Shown here piece after piece: positions 21,505-32,211 of a DNA stretch of 64,000 bases (positions are counted from its first letter, which is position 1; every line of letters starts with the position of its first letter). The translations under genes were made by a program, and so were the position numbers. Under the pieces are notes generated by a model, which did no database searches, was not told where the DNA came from, and was given only the letters and a program-made list of their open reading frames with translations. The stretch is from Deroplatys truncata (taxonomy: Eukaryota; Arthropoda; Insecta; Mantodea; Mantidae), in NCBI GenBank assembly GCA_030765065.1, contig CM060978.1, forward strand, positions 116,479,692 to 116,543,691, written 5' to 3'.

Positions 21505-22650
21505 TTATGGTTGTTTATATTGCCTCAATAGTGTTTTGTGACATTTTCCTAAGCTTTTTCCACTCTTAATATCAGGAATCTCAACAGTATCTGTATCAAA
21601 TTTGTTGATGATTTCATATGTTCTCTTGTAATAAATCATTAATCTTTGGTTTTCTTTTCTTATTTTATTCAATGATTTATTACATAATAGTACTTTATCA
21701 CCCATTTCAATATTCCACTTGATTCCTTGCTGTTTAGCTTCATGTCTTTCTTTTCTTCTCTCCGCCCCCTTTATTTTCTCTGAAGTAATTCAGAATATTT
21801 CTTCTGCCTCTAATTGTTCATCATTAACAAGGATAGTGGCTGGTAATTTCATGTTCACTGTGCACATTGGCTTTCCTCAGGCGATCTCTATAGGTTTGAA
21901 TCCTGTGACATGGTTAGGAATTTCATTCATCAAGGTCTCAATACGCTAGATAACTTAAGGCATGAGTTAATGCTTTGTATGGCATAACACCCTCAGAAGT
22001 ATGCCCACATTGTTAATAGCTCATTCGTTCGGGTTTGCTTTTAAGGTAATATTTTGAACAGCAGTAATGAGTAATTCTGCCTCTTTCGCTTCTTCAGAAA
22101 ATGTCTTCCTTTTGAATACCATAGCATTGTCAGTGAGTATTGCTTTAATCGTTCTCTCTTGTGGAATGTATTGCTGTAAAGCTTTCTTGCTCATGATTGT
22201 TGGCCTTTTTAATGGATATATGTTTACATATTACTGAAAAGTCATAGCAGACCAAGATGTATTGATAGCCAAATGATGAAGATGGGAGTGGTCCATGCAG
22301 ATCCAGACAGATTAAATTTCTTGGATATTCTCTAATCATGGAGTTAGTATTAAAGTGGTAACCGACATTCCTCTGTTTGCACCATTGACATAAGTTACAG
22401 CAAGCAATTAATTTTCTTACTTTCTCTCGCCTTCAGTATATGCATGCTCTCCAATAATGTTGCTGTAACTCCATCCGTTCCAGAGTGTAGATGTTCCTTT
22501 CTAGCTCACAAGGAATTATAACTTTCCATTTCTTAATAAATTTTCCATTCTTTTTATATAGCAGACCATCATGCATGACAATATTCTGTTCTCTTTCATT
22601 GCTAAATTGAGGAGCTTAGTTTATTAATTCTTATGACTTGCTTCCCTCTT
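21505..22650 (-). pseudogene. Gypsy-type integrase relic
   Basis: The minus strand gives an integrase in broken frames. There is a CxxC-like zinc segment near 22400 ('CQWCKQRNVGYHFN'). Next comes the core start 'RNLICLDLHGPLPSSSFGYQ' (22145-22339), with the first catalytic D. A segment with 'TDNAMVFKRKTFSE' carries the second D. The C-terminal DNA-binding module 'GDKVLLCNKSLNKIRKENQR', followed by 'DIKSGKSLGKCHKTLL', lies at 21505-21705. Multiple stops separate the parts. No LTR, RT or RNase H was found next to it, so only a 5'- and 3'-truncated fragment of an old Gypsy element remains. Confidence 0.7.
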
Positions 22651-22940
22651 GCTGTAGCTTAGCTGTTTAACCTTTTTCCAGTTTCCTTACTTAACTTTAT
22701 ATCTAATTGAAGTACGGTTACTTCCCTTTTCAGTTTTGTATCGTCTCTGGAATTATGAGAGATTTTGTTGTTCTATAAAAACTCCCTTAAAATATTTCAA
22801 AGATTTAAACCGAGAAATAATAATGGCAATAATATGCTAATATTTTATAACTTTATTTGAAAATAATAGAAATAATAAATTAAACACCTGGATAGCCTTA
22901 GCTGTTTCTTTTACTGCCTTACTAACACTGATTTTACTTG

Positions 22941-23829
22941 AAAAATCTGATGTGTTACACTCACATGACTTTCTCTACTCTTGTACAATCTATTTTTACA
23001 AACGCCTATTCTCCATATGCTTTATGTTAATCGAGATATCGAGATGTCAATCTTATTGCTAATTTTCTTGTAGATGCAAGGGGAATATGGTAGCTTTTAA
23101 GCGATGGTCAAATATTTTAACGCTGGTTGCTATGTGTCGAATTCCATTCTCTTTGCAAGTCCAGGACATAAAAAAATGAATAACGAATTTGAGAAAAAGT
23201 ATAAGTATTGGAAAATTTAAGGGAATAACAAGCAATATCTCGAAAACGGTTCACTCAACAAAAGAAATGTATATAACATAAGTTGTGTATTTTAACGAGA
23301 TCAACATTTTTTGTGTAGTAAAATTTTGTCTATCTCTTATGGTTTACCAGTTATGCAAAAGTCGTTCACAATGAAGAATACTTTTGGAGACATTCCCAGA
23401 AAATTCGAGATATACATTTCATTTCTCATGGCATTATCTTAAACATATGATATTTTAAACAAAATCGTTAGAGCCATTTTTGAGAAAATTAAAATTTTCG
23501 AAAAATGTTCCATGTAAAGGGTAGTCTGGGGTGGGGGGATTTTCTTGAAAACCTTCGTGTCGCATCTCTGGAAGATACTGAACCTAAATACCAAGTTTGG
23601 TGTTTATCCGACTGTTCGTTTTTGAGTTATGCTGTTCACACACACACAGACACACACACACACACAGACACACACACACACAGACACACACACGGACATG
23701 TTTCCAAAAATGCTTTTTTTGGATTCAGGAGGTCTCAAAACATGTATTTCCGGTGAAATCTCGGTATCGAATTTTTGGGTGGAATGCAATACTTCCCCTA
23801 CTTACTATACGTAGTAGAGAAAGTAAAAA
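22941..23829 (+). repeat. Unclassified 0.9-kb dispersed repeat, copy A
   Basis: One of six related copies in this window (A 22941, B 25789, C 28967, D 34689 split, E 43089, F 62690). It starts AAAAATCTGATGTGTTACAC and ends with a short hairpin (CTACTTACTATACGTAGTAG) plus AGAAAGTA. The 12-mer ACTTTCTCTACT occurs inverted at 22968-22979 and 23813-23824. An internal CA-rich microsatellite (23635-23695) varies between copies. No ORF is conserved among copies, so the element is probably non-coding and mobilised in trans. Its superfamily is not recognised. Confidence 0.7.
23635..23695. repeat. (CA)n-rich microsatellite inside copy A
   Basis: CA repeats are interrupted by GACA units. The corresponding position is much shorter in copy B (around 26490) and forms TG/CTG repeats in the reversed copy E. 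Confidence 0.85.
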
Positions 23830-23839
23830 TAATTTAACA

Positions 23840-23840
<1 letters not shown>

Positions 23841-23880
<40 letters not shown>
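23841..23880. repeat. (ATT)n microsatellite
   Basis: About thirteen ATT units directly follow the end of dispersed-repeat copy A. Confidence 0.9.
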
Positions 23881-23881
<1 letters not shown>

Positions 23882-25788
23882 TTTGTGTCTGTTCTTAGTT
23901 GTTTACCAACATTTCATCTCTTCCTAGCTTCTCCCTCTACAAACTAAATATTTATGGAAAATGTTAAATAAATAACCTGTATAATGGTTTACAGTGTTCC
24001 ACTCACTGTAAACATACACTTCCTTACAAATGATGTTAGTCTATACTGCCTTCTGCCTGTGCTTGGCCTGTTAACTGAATAGATAGACGACTTTTGTTTG
24101 TCATACACAATGAATGCAAGAAGTTACATGGTTCCAGTTTCTTTTAAAAACTGTCTCCAACCCTCAACATTTTCTCTTGCTTGATCTCTGTTGTAAACCC
24201 ATTAACAAAAAAGTTGTTCGCTGGCTGACTTTTCTACTGTGTAGGTACAGAATTTTCCGAAAACATTTAATTTAAAAAATTACTATGCTCATTCTTATTA
24301 AAGTTGGAGAATTCAAACTAGGTAGGTATCAGCATACTAGTTTATTTTAGCTAAGAAAAAAATGTTGTGTAAACAACAGCTCATTAGTTACTGCATGATA
24401 AGCATAGAAACAGAAAATATAGGAAAAACTTGTTTTCTTTAGAAATTTGTGCCCTCAGCAATCTGAAAGGTTCTAAAATGATATAATCTGATAGAGAAAA
24501 ATATTCTGTATAGGATAATGTGTTCAAAGCTGAAATTTATAACAACTTAATATTTACAGCATGTTGCTATTAGCAACAGTGCAAGAGTGGAAAAGGATGA
24601 AGCTAATGGTAACATGTATGTGTTAGATAGGAGTAGAGATATCCCATTTACCTCCATACTGTGATGCAGCGGCTATAGCCCAAGGTTATCAGGAGGTCGG
24701 TGCCAGGCAGTCAAATAAACAAAATAATTGCCATATGCACTATCATAAACACCTGGCTCATTATCAGCAGATAACTAGAACCTGCTGGAATCTTCTCCCC
24801 CCTCATCCAGAAAATGCATCAAAATAGTTCTAGAACATCCAAGAACCTTGTGGAAAGATTCCATTGAGCACATAAGCAAGCAATCTTGTGGGAGTCAGTG
24901 TGTGCGAGGTGAGGAGGTGAGTTGAGTACGAGTCAAGTTGAGTTGCATTGATCAGTGGGCAAACAAATTGGCAGATGAGCTTCCTGTGTGACATCAAGAG
25001 TGATTCTCCGAACAAGTTGGTGACAGCTGCTGTGACATGCAGTGAGTGCAACCGTGGAGGTGTGTTGTTTGATTCCCAAGTGAAGTGAACAGGCTGCATC
25101 ACAAAGGAAGTGAAGTGACAGAGAATTGAAGTAGTTCACCGTAGTGAAGTGACTGAAGTGAACTCCCAGTGAAGGTGAACTACATAAAAATGTAACAGTG
25201 AAAGTGAGAACTTAGAAAGTGACAGTTGAAGAACTGGACAAAGTCACAATACTGTCTTTTAAAGTTGAGACAAGCTTTAGGAAGCAGAATCAGACTAACA
25301 TTACAGATCATAACATTTTGTTTGGGAATTACATAAAACTTTTGATGTCTTTTGATGTGCAACACAGACACGACTCTCTACCCATTATAAATTCATACGT
25401 ATCTCTTTGAGTATTGTATTATTCATATAAAAAGTTATCTTCTATTCGTGTTACATTGTTCACAATCATGGTTTGCCTAGAAATTATTCCAAACTAAGCA
25501 ATAGGGGCTTATTTACATTTAAAGTACAAAAACCCATTTGAGTGTTTCTTAAAGTAATGAACTCGTGTGAAGGAAACAAAAGAAATAATAAGTGCAAACT
25601 TCCAAACATGTTCCATTCAATGATATACTTGGGAAAATGTAGCCATAAAACAAGGAGTATTTGGAAAATAGCTAATGCATTGGTGAGGGTGAATTGAAAC
25701 AGATTGTGTATTTTAATGAACTGTTTAACCCCCAAGGTTTTTTTGGTTATACAAAGTTCAAGAATGAAGAGGACTAACAGGCTATTTA
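23881..25788. other. Non-coding, nothing firmly recognised
   Basis: Short ORFs only. The part at 24640-25210 is GC-richer and rich in 'GTGAAGTGA' words, with an LTR-leader-like texture. No second copy occurs in the window and I cannot place ends. Confidence 0.35.
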
Positions 25789-26639
25789 CAAAAAATCTGA
25801 TGTCTTACACTCACATGACTTTCTCTACTCTTGTACAAACTATTTTTACAAATGCTTATTCTCCATATGCTTCATGTTAATCGAGATATCGAGATGTCAA
25901 TCTTATTGGTAATTTTCATGTAGATGCAAGGGGAATATGCTAGGTTTTAAGCGATAGTCAAATATTTTAACGCTGGTTGCTATGTGACGCATTCCATTCT
26001 CTTTGCATGTCCAGGACATAAAAAAAAATGAATAACGAATTTGAGAAAAAGTATAAGTATTGGAAAATTTAAGGGAATAACAAGCAATATCTCGAAAACG
26101 GTTCACTCAACAAAAGAAATGTCTATGACATAAATTGTGTATTTTAATGCGATCTACATTTTTTGTGTAGTAAAATTTTGTCTATCTCTTATGGTTTACC
26201 AGTTATGCAAAAGTCGTTCACAATGAAGAATACTTTTGGAGACATTCCCAGAAAATTCGAGATATACATTTCATTTCTCATGACAATATCTTAAACATAT
26301 GATATTTTAATCAAAATCGTTAGAGCCATTTTTGAGAAAATTAAAATTTTCGAAAAATGTTCCATGTAAACGGTAGTCTGGGGTGGGGGGATTTTCTTGA
26401 AAACGTTCTTGTCGCATCTCTGGAAGATACTGAACCTAAATACCAAGTTTGGTGTTTATACAACTGTTCGTTTCTGAGTTATGCTGTTCACACACACACA
26501 CGGACATGTTTCCAAAAATGCTTTTTTTGGATTCAGTGAGTCTCAAAACATGTATTTCCGCTGAAATCTCGGTATTGAATTTTTGGGTGGAATACAATAC
26601 TTCCCCTACTTACTATACGTGGTAGAGATAGTAAAAATT
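25789..26639 (+). repeat. Dispersed 0.9-kb repeat, copy B
   Basis: Same orientation and same two ends as copy A, with scattered substitutions and a contracted CA tract. It differs from copy A more than copy E does. Confidence 0.7.
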
Positions 26640-26823
26640 CAAAATATATGTACATGCATGGTAAAAGAAAAAAAATTGTGCCTACATCTTGAGTCAATTG
26701 TAGAACTTTGTAAAAGCTCATTAAAAAGCTGTGTTCACAACATGTATGAAATGCCTGTAATAGCGTCTTGCCTAGTGTATACTTTGATAACTAATAAGCA
26801 ACTGGTAAGAAAAGTATATAAGC

Positions 26824-26893
26824 ATCATTGTGGCTGAGTGGTTTAACAGACATACCCTTGTTTATGAACTCCTGGTTCAAATCCCATCCAACA
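26824..26893 (+). repeat. tRNA-like SINE head
   Basis: TGGCTGAGTGGTTTAACAG (box A) and GGTTCAAATCCCATC (box B) are spaced as in a class II tRNA. The acceptor stem does not pair and no anticodon arm is convincing, so a tRNA-derived SINE or tRNA pseudogene is likelier than a functional tRNA. Confidence 0.45.
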
Positions 26894-27070
26894 TTTGTTT
26901 TGATTTTTTAATTATTGATTTTATTGGAGAATATGCAAAAATTCATATTGCCTTAAGGTTATAAATTTTAATATAGCTTGAATTTTATGGCATTCCTGTA
27001 CACACACTCAAAAGCATAATCATAAAATAAAGTGTCCTTAACAAAATTCTTAAGAAAAAAATAAATAAAT

Positions 27071-27085
27071 ACACACACACGCATG

Positions 27086-27156
<71 letters not shown>
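27071..27156. repeat. (CA)n microsatellite
   Basis: About 40 CA units with a short GCATGCGCGC interruption near the left end. Confidence 0.95.
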
Positions 27157-27160
<4 letters not shown>

Positions 27161-27329
27161 TGAACAATTTCTTTTCTTCTAAAATGAAAACCTAGAGATG
27201 AGCAAAAATCATTATCAGTTGTATGAACCTCCGTTGTGTATGACTGCCCTCTATCTTAAGAGCATAGATGAAATCAAATTTCTACAGTAATGCGAACAGG
27301 AGGCTACAATATCCAGGTTTCTTGAACTT

Positions 27330-27990
27330 GTGTTCATAAGCCATCTTTTGTTCTTTGTGCATCTGCAGGAAATTTCGAGTACAAGATTTTTTTTGTCTCG
27401 GCCCACATGTTTTCAATTAGGCATCAAATCTAGTGACAGGGAGGCTAGTCTATTGCTCTGGTATACTGCCTCTCCAAGAACCAAGTTGAAACTGGCTTGA
27501 CAAGTGTGGACAGGATGATTATCGTGGACCAATTCAATAATTGCATCAGGATAACTCATCCTTACATAGGGAATCAGAATATGTTCCAGTATGACACATA
27601 TTGTACACTGTTCAGTGTGTCATCAAGCTTCCTCAGTGTAGAAGAAAATGTCACTTGTCTGAGAATATAGCATTATCCCTGTTGCAGTTGGCATTTTCCT
27701 GTGCAAATGCCGGATAAAACAGTCTGTGATCATCTGTTAGGAATTCCTTCTTAGCTGCTACTCGTACGAGTTTGTGTCATTTATATGCCAGAGTCATTCA
27801 AGCAGATCCAGGAAACTGTGAATTTGCTTTCCTGACAGAAACACTGTTTCTGCAATTATAGCTCCACTGTGATTGTGAATGGAGACATGTCTTCTTCCTG
27901 GATAATCTCGTCCACCTCTGAGCTGCAGATGCAGGAACTTCAATATACCTTGTAGCCTTATGAGCAGAAAAGCCTGCTGCATTCATTAAT
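27330..27990 (-). pseudogene. Tc1-like transposase relic
   Basis: The minus-strand reading from 27990 gives a helix-turn-helix-like start ('MNAAGFSAHKATRYIEVPAS'), then a core with 'HDNHPVHTCQASF' (second catalytic D region), and near 27400 the 'L.PN.KHVGRDKK' version of the usual Tc1 'PIENMWSEIK' block. Several frame changes and stops occur, and the first catalytic D block is poorly preserved. Terminal repeats were not found. Confidence 0.55.
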
Positions 27991-28472
27991 GCAAGAGTCT
28001 TATGCCTTTAACTGTATACATGCATTGTGTCATGCTTAACATTTTTTTTTTCCTCTCCATTTTATGTTGCTTTAACTATGTGATCATATCGTGACGAATC
28101 TGTTTAGAGATATCTCATGGATCAGTGTGTGGTGGATGACAGTCTTTTATGTCTTATCCCTGTGCCATACCATCCTACTTCGTTACATGTTTACAGAGGC
28201 CTTAGTGAATAGTAATTGTACCTCTGCTTATGTGACGTGTCCACAGAATTTAGTGCTAGGTACCTGGATCTTTGCTTCAACACGTGTTGGACAGATAGCA
28301 TGAGTGCTATCTAATCTACCTGCTTTCATTATCTGTGGATAGAGGGCAGAGCATTTGCTATTACCATATGTTTTTATTTTTACTATTGTTTTATACTTTA
28401 GGTGGAGCTTTAGGTCATGGTATTAAATATTCAATCTGGTGACTGAAGTAAATCACAAAAAAAAAAACCCCA
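27991..28472. other. Non-coding, nothing recognised
   Basis: One short chance ORF (28091-28303) with no similarity I recognise. Confidence 0.35.
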
Positions 28473-28557
28473 GTCAGATTGGTCAGCCCACAAGATTTGA
28501 ATGCAGGACCTCCCAAATGCGGGCCAGAGACATTATCACCTGAGCTATCCTGCTCGG
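28473..28557 (-). repeat. tRNA-derived SINE head
   Basis: On the minus strand, GATAGCTCAGGTGATA (box A) and GGTCCTGCATTCAAATC (box B) lie in tRNA order. The pattern is similar to the fragment at 80..205. An A-rich run (28457-28468) adjoins its downstream end, consistent with a SINE tail. Confidence 0.5.
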
Positions 28558-28627
28558 TTTGGTGAAACTTGGTATGATTCACTGTAAATGAATCTCTTCA
28601 AGTTTATATTAATAAATCACAATATGA

Positions 28628-28950
28628 GTCAAATTAACACTTGAGTTGCTTCACTACAAAGTTAATTTTCTGAACATGTTTCATAGGTAATGTTGCCTAC
28701 ATCAGCAGATTTCGACTGTTGAACTTTTTGCCGATATCCTCCGTGGACTCACTGTTATATCTCTGTCAGTTGATTGATGAACTTGTATAGTGGATATAGT
28801 GGGAATTTCAAAACTTATTACGTTTGTTTTGTTTCAGTATAAAGATGTTTTCCCAGATGTCCAGTTCTAGTGGTAGTTGTACCAAACTTAACAGGTGTAT
28901 ATTTTTTTCTGTCTTGTGGTTCTGCTTCAGAGGTGAGAGACTACTGCTGA
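28628..28950 (+). repeat. PLE-1 left inverted arm
   Basis: It reads, reversed, like 33918-34256 ('ACACTTGAGTTGCTTCAC', 'CCCAGATGTCCAGTTCTAGT' and 'GAGGTGAGAG.CTACTGCT' blocks). The hammerhead-like core equivalent to 34172..34202 has lost two bases here. Confidence 0.65.
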
Positions 28951-28966
28951 TTTCTCTATTTGGTTT

Positions 28967-29805
28967 TTTACTTTCTCTACTACATATAGTAAGTAGGGGA
29001 AGTATTGTATTCCACCCAAAAATTTGATACAGAGATTTCACCGGAAGTACATCTTTTGAGGTGTCCTGAATCCAAATAAAACATTTTTGGAAACACGCGC
29101 GCGTGTGTGTGTGCGTGCATGCAGAATAACTCAAAAACGAATAAATACCAAACTTGGTATTGAGTTTATCTTCCAAGTATGTGACAGATTTTCAAGAAAA
29201 TCCCCCCCCCACTCCAGACAACCCTTTACATGGAAGTTTTTTGAAAATTTTGATTTTCTCAAAAATGGCTCTTAAAGATTTTGATTAAAATATCATATAT
29301 TTAAGATATTTTCATGCCAAATAAAATCTGTATCTTGAATTTTATGGGAATGTCCCCAAAAGTCCTTTTCATTCTGAATGACTTTTGCATAACTGGTAAG
29401 CCATGAGGGACAAAATTTTACTACACAAAAAATGTAGATCTTGTTAAAACTTAAAACTCACACTTTGTCATACATTTTTGTGGAGTGAACCATTTCTGAG
29501 ATATTCCTTATTATTTGTTTGAATTTTGCAATACTTATACCTTTTCTCATGAAAATTCTTCTTCTTTTTTGGGGGGTAAGTCCTGGACATGCCAAGAGAA
29601 TGGAATGCTCCACATAGCAGCCAGCATTTACAAGATTTGACTATCACTTAAAGCGTACCATATTCCCCTTGCTTCTACAAGAAAGTTAGCAATAAGATAG
29701 TTTCTGCAAATGTTTATCTCGATCAACATGAATTAGATGGAGAATAAGTTTGTACAAGAGTAGAGAAAGTCATATGAGTGCAACACATCAGACCTTTTTT
29801 GTGCG
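28967..29805 (-). repeat. Dispersed 0.9-kb repeat, copy C
   Basis: A reversed, diverged copy between the PLE-1 arm and its GIY-YIG relic. The left end is ACTTTCTCTACTACATATAG and the right end GTGCAACACATCAGACC. The microsatellite position holds CGCGCGTGTGTG. Confidence 0.65.
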
Positions 29806-29814
29806 TCTCAGGTG

Positions 29815-30073
29815 TTCCTTCAATCTGGTTCCTGTGTGTTTCTTTTGGTCTTTCCTATTTTTCACAATTGATTCTGTGAATTCCTGATGTCAGGTAGCTA
29901 AGGTTATGTTATGTTCTCTGAAGATCTTTAGAAATTTCTGGTAGGCCTGAAGGTGGTATGTGAATTTTCTGAAAGTGTGTCAGTTTTTTTGCTGTTGGTT
30001 GTAGCTGCTATTTTCCTCTTTCTATTTTCCAAGTTTTTTGAAACAAGTGTTTTGTTGATCATTCTCAGCAGTG
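29815..30073 (-). pseudogene. PLE-1 GIY-YIG endonuclease relic
   Basis: The minus strand shows 'IGKTKRNT' and, after a two-base shift, 'RLKEHLRRTKK'. This is the second half of a GIY-YIG domain as found at the C-terminus of Penelope-like proteins. The upstream part is a lysine- and asparagine-rich linker with stops. The catalytic glutamate region is not visible because copy C interrupts it. Confidence 0.5.
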
Positions 30074-30083
30074 TTTATTATCT

Positions 30084-30341
30084 GAAATTAAATTGAGTTT
30101 TATTTATGACGCTCTTTAACTGCTGTGGTCCTTAGCGTCCCATTCTATATTGGGTGTGAAATACCAGAAATTTTACCCAGAGGTCTCTTTAACAGGCTTG
30201 AGGTTCTTTTACACGCCATAAATCTATGACACGGGACCACCAGCTTTACTTCACTTCTGAAGGAAGCCTGCTAAGGATTTTTATGCCCAAAAAAATCCAT
30301 CGCCCTTTGCCGGGTTTGAACTTGCAACCTCGGGTATTAGA
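30084..30341 (-). repeat. SINE copy 2, with target duplication
   Basis: The 258-bp repeat is flanked by TTTATTATCT (30074-30083 and 30342-30351). On the minus strand it starts with a T-arm-like segment (AGTTCAAACCCGG), so it is 5'-truncated after box A, and ends in an ATAAATAAAACTCAATTTAA tail. It is inserted in PLE-1. Confidence 0.7.
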
Positions 30342-30351
30342 TTTATTATCT

Positions 30352-30564
30352 CTCAGGTATTAGATTTATTATCTCTTAAACTCTTTATCATATTGTTTTG
30401 TTCATTGGTATGTTGAGAAGTCTGTGTAGCAAACTGTGGGTGATTGCGTGCTTATAGCTGGTTGGGTTGAAGCTCTTTGCTTTGACATGGTTATCAGTGT
30501 GTGTATCTTTACTGAAAATTCCAAATTCTAATTTCCTATTATTCCTTATAATCATAAGATAAAA
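30352..30564 (-). pseudogene. PLE-1 reverse transcriptase relic, C-terminal part
   Basis: The minus-strand reading 'IIRNNRKLEFGIFSKDTHTD', then 'SYKHAITHSLLHRLLNIPM', is the post-palm segment of Penelope-type RT, which usually reads LxF.IYRKPT.TD. It was continuous with 32212-33720 before the younger element inserted. Confidence 0.7.
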
Positions 30565-30611
30565 AAACAGAAGGGTGAAATAAGAGTTGAAGCTTTCCTG
30601 GCGACGAATAT

Positions 30612-30846
30612 GCTCTAGACGTTCTCGGGCTTCAAGCCAGGTGAAGTGATGTGGAGACATCAACGTTTCGGGAGCGTACATCTCTCCCATCTTCAGGATG
30701 CTGAATAATTGGATCGGTATTTTGGGCCCGTTTATATACTCGTCATGGCGGCGGGCACGGACTGTGTAGAAAATGCGAGCCGGCCTTCGCTGTGTTTAAA
30801 GTGGCGGACCTCGAAGAAAACACGTTTCTTCGGAGGGTAGCTAATG
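30612..30846. repeat. PLE-2 left arm
   Basis: The reverse complement matches 31967-32200, beginning GCTCTAGACGTTCTCGGGCT and ending GGGTAGCTAATGT. It overlaps the end of the coding frame and carries a hammerhead-like core on the minus strand. Confidence 0.8.
30665..30696 (-). ncRNA. Hammerhead-like core, PLE-2 left arm
   Basis: On the minus strand: CTGAAGA, T, helix GGGAG with CTCCC, then GAAAC, then GTTGATGTC, in which GUC is a plausible cleavage triplet after a very short helix III. Minimal hammerheads of this kind are known from Penelope elements. Confidence 0.5.
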
Positions 30847-31960
30847 TATCGCTGTTTTGTGTTTTCTGTGTCGTTTGAGCCTGTCAATTTCGATATTGGT
30901 AGACGGTTTCCAGGAGGAACTGAGCTGTAGACCAGCATTCCGGTTGAGCGTGCCCTTCTCTGAGGCGATGGCCAGTGCCTCCTTGACCCTGCGCTCACAG
31001 TAGCCGTTGCACCTGGCAATGATGGTGGTCTCACAGAAGTTGGCTCTGTGGTCCATATCAAAGCAGTGTTCAGTCAACCCAGATTTTTCTGGCTGCATTA
31101 GCCGGATAGACCTCTCATGCTCCCTGACCCTGGTAGTTATGGTCCTGCCTGTTTGTCCTATGTACGGGGCACCACATTCACAAGGAATGCGATAGACTCC
31201 CGGTACTTGAAGGCCTAGCTGGTCTTTCACTGGCCTGATTAGGTTTTTTATCTTCGGAGGAGGTTTGTGTACGGTCCTGATGTTGTGTTTGGCCAGGATT
31301 CTGGTAATTTTGCTGGATAGGTTGCCGGTGTATGGAATACAGGCTGTGGCGGTGGGTTTCTCTGGAGCTGGATGTGTGGTAGGCTTTGCTTTCTTGGCTT
31401 TGGTGAGTGCAGCAGTGACGTCATCGGAGTAGCCGTTTTGTCGGAGAGTGTATTTTAAATGCCACAGCTCTTGTGTGAGATGGCTTGGATCCGAGATGGC
31501 GACTGCTCTGTGGGCCAAGGTGTTGAGTACGCCAATCTTTTGCGATTTGTGGTGAAAACTGTCGGCATTAAGGTAGAGGTCTGTATGTGTGGGCTTGTGA
31601 TAAACAGCGTGCCCAAGTGTATCGTTACTGTTCTTAGATATTAGGATGCCTAAGAATGGCAGAGTTCCGTCCTTTTCAACTTCCATGGTGAACTGGATCT
31701 GAGGCCGGAGGCTATTGATGTGTGTGAGGAAGTCCTGTAGTGTGTCGGGCCATGCGGCCAAACAATGAAAGTGTTGTCGACATATCTGAAGAAGTGAGAA
31801 GGTTTCAGTGGAGAGGTGGCCAGAATTTCGTGTTCTAGGTGCTCCATGTAGAAGCTGGCTATGGCTGGTGACAGTGGAGAGCCCATGGCTACACGTCTAC
31901 TTGATCATAGAAGTTGCCATTGTACAGGAAGAAGGTGGAAGACAAGGAACAGTCGGAACA
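30841..31960 (-). pseudogene. PLE-2 reverse transcriptase / GIY-YIG protein, truncated
   Basis: The coding remnant starts inside the RT palm ('FFLYNGNFYDQVD') and continues as 'MGSPLSPAIASFYMEHLEHE' and 'FFRYVDNTFIVWPHG'. The usual YVDD catalytic pair reads YVDN. A frameshift at about 31750 leads to a 306-codon frame with 'LPFLGILISKN', 'HAVYHKPTHTDLYLNADSFH' and the nuclease 'GVYRIPCECGAPYIGQTGRT', with 'REHERSIRL' following. In this family RT primes on target DNA and GIY-YIG nicks it. The missing RT N-terminus, two frameshifts (about 31890 and 31750) and the D-to-N change indicate a dead copy. Confidence 0.8.
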
Positions 31961-31966
31961 GTTCAC

Positions 31967-32200
31967 ATTAGCTACCCTCTGAAGAAACTTGTTTTCTTCG
32001 AGGTCCACCACTTTAAACACAGCGAAGGCCGGCTCGCGTTTTCTACGCAGTCTGTGCCCGCTGCCATGACGAGTATATAAACGGGCCCAAAATACCGATC
32101 CAATCATTCAGCATCCTGAAGATGGGAGAGATTTACGCTCCCGAAACGTTGATGTCTCCACATCACTTCACCTGGCTTGAAGCCCGAGAACGTCTAGAGC
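31967..32200. repeat. PLE-2 right arm
   Basis: Inverted partner of 30612-30846. A few substitutions separate the two arms. Confidence 0.8.
32116..32147 (+). ncRNA. Hammerhead-like core, PLE-2 right arm
   Basis: CTGAAGA (32116-32122), T, a GGGAG/CTCCC helix and GAAAC (32143-32147), followed by GTTGATGTC. It differs from the left-arm copy only in the loop. Confidence 0.5.
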
Positions 32201-32211
32201 AAACAGAAGGG

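Larger units (their letters stand above)
30576..32200 (-). mobile_element. Younger Penelope-like element (PLE-2)
   Basis: A 1,625-bp insertion in PLE-1 bounded by the 11-bp duplication AAACAGAAGGG (30565-30575 and 32201-32211). Inverted arms 30612-30846 and 31967-32200 flank a 5'-truncated RT plus GIY-YIG frame. A 36-bp tail (30576-30611) extends beyond the 3' arm. Inverted terminal repeats, variable-length duplications and 5' truncation are typical of Penelope elements. Confidence 0.85.

Noticed and set aside
23505-23947. Overlapping ORFs beginning 'MFHVKGSLGWGDFLENL' with histidine/threonine runs
   Set aside because: They lie wholly inside the 0.9-kb dispersed repeat. The runs are translated CA microsatellite, and the frames are not conserved in copies B, C and D.
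24640-25210. Possible solo LTR or retroelement leader
   Set aside because: Texture is suggestive, but no terminal TG..CA with duplication and no second copy could be identified in the window.
26824-26893. Functional tRNA gene
   Set aside because: Box A and box B are present, but the acceptor stem does not pair and no clear anticodon arm is visible. A SINE head or pseudogene is likelier.
26968-27156. Cysteine-valine repeat ORF
   Set aside because: Translation of a (CA)n microsatellite.
30732-31061. Basic ORF overlapping the Penelope GIY-YIG frame
   Set aside because: It is a shadow frame of the PLE-2 protein and its inverted arm.
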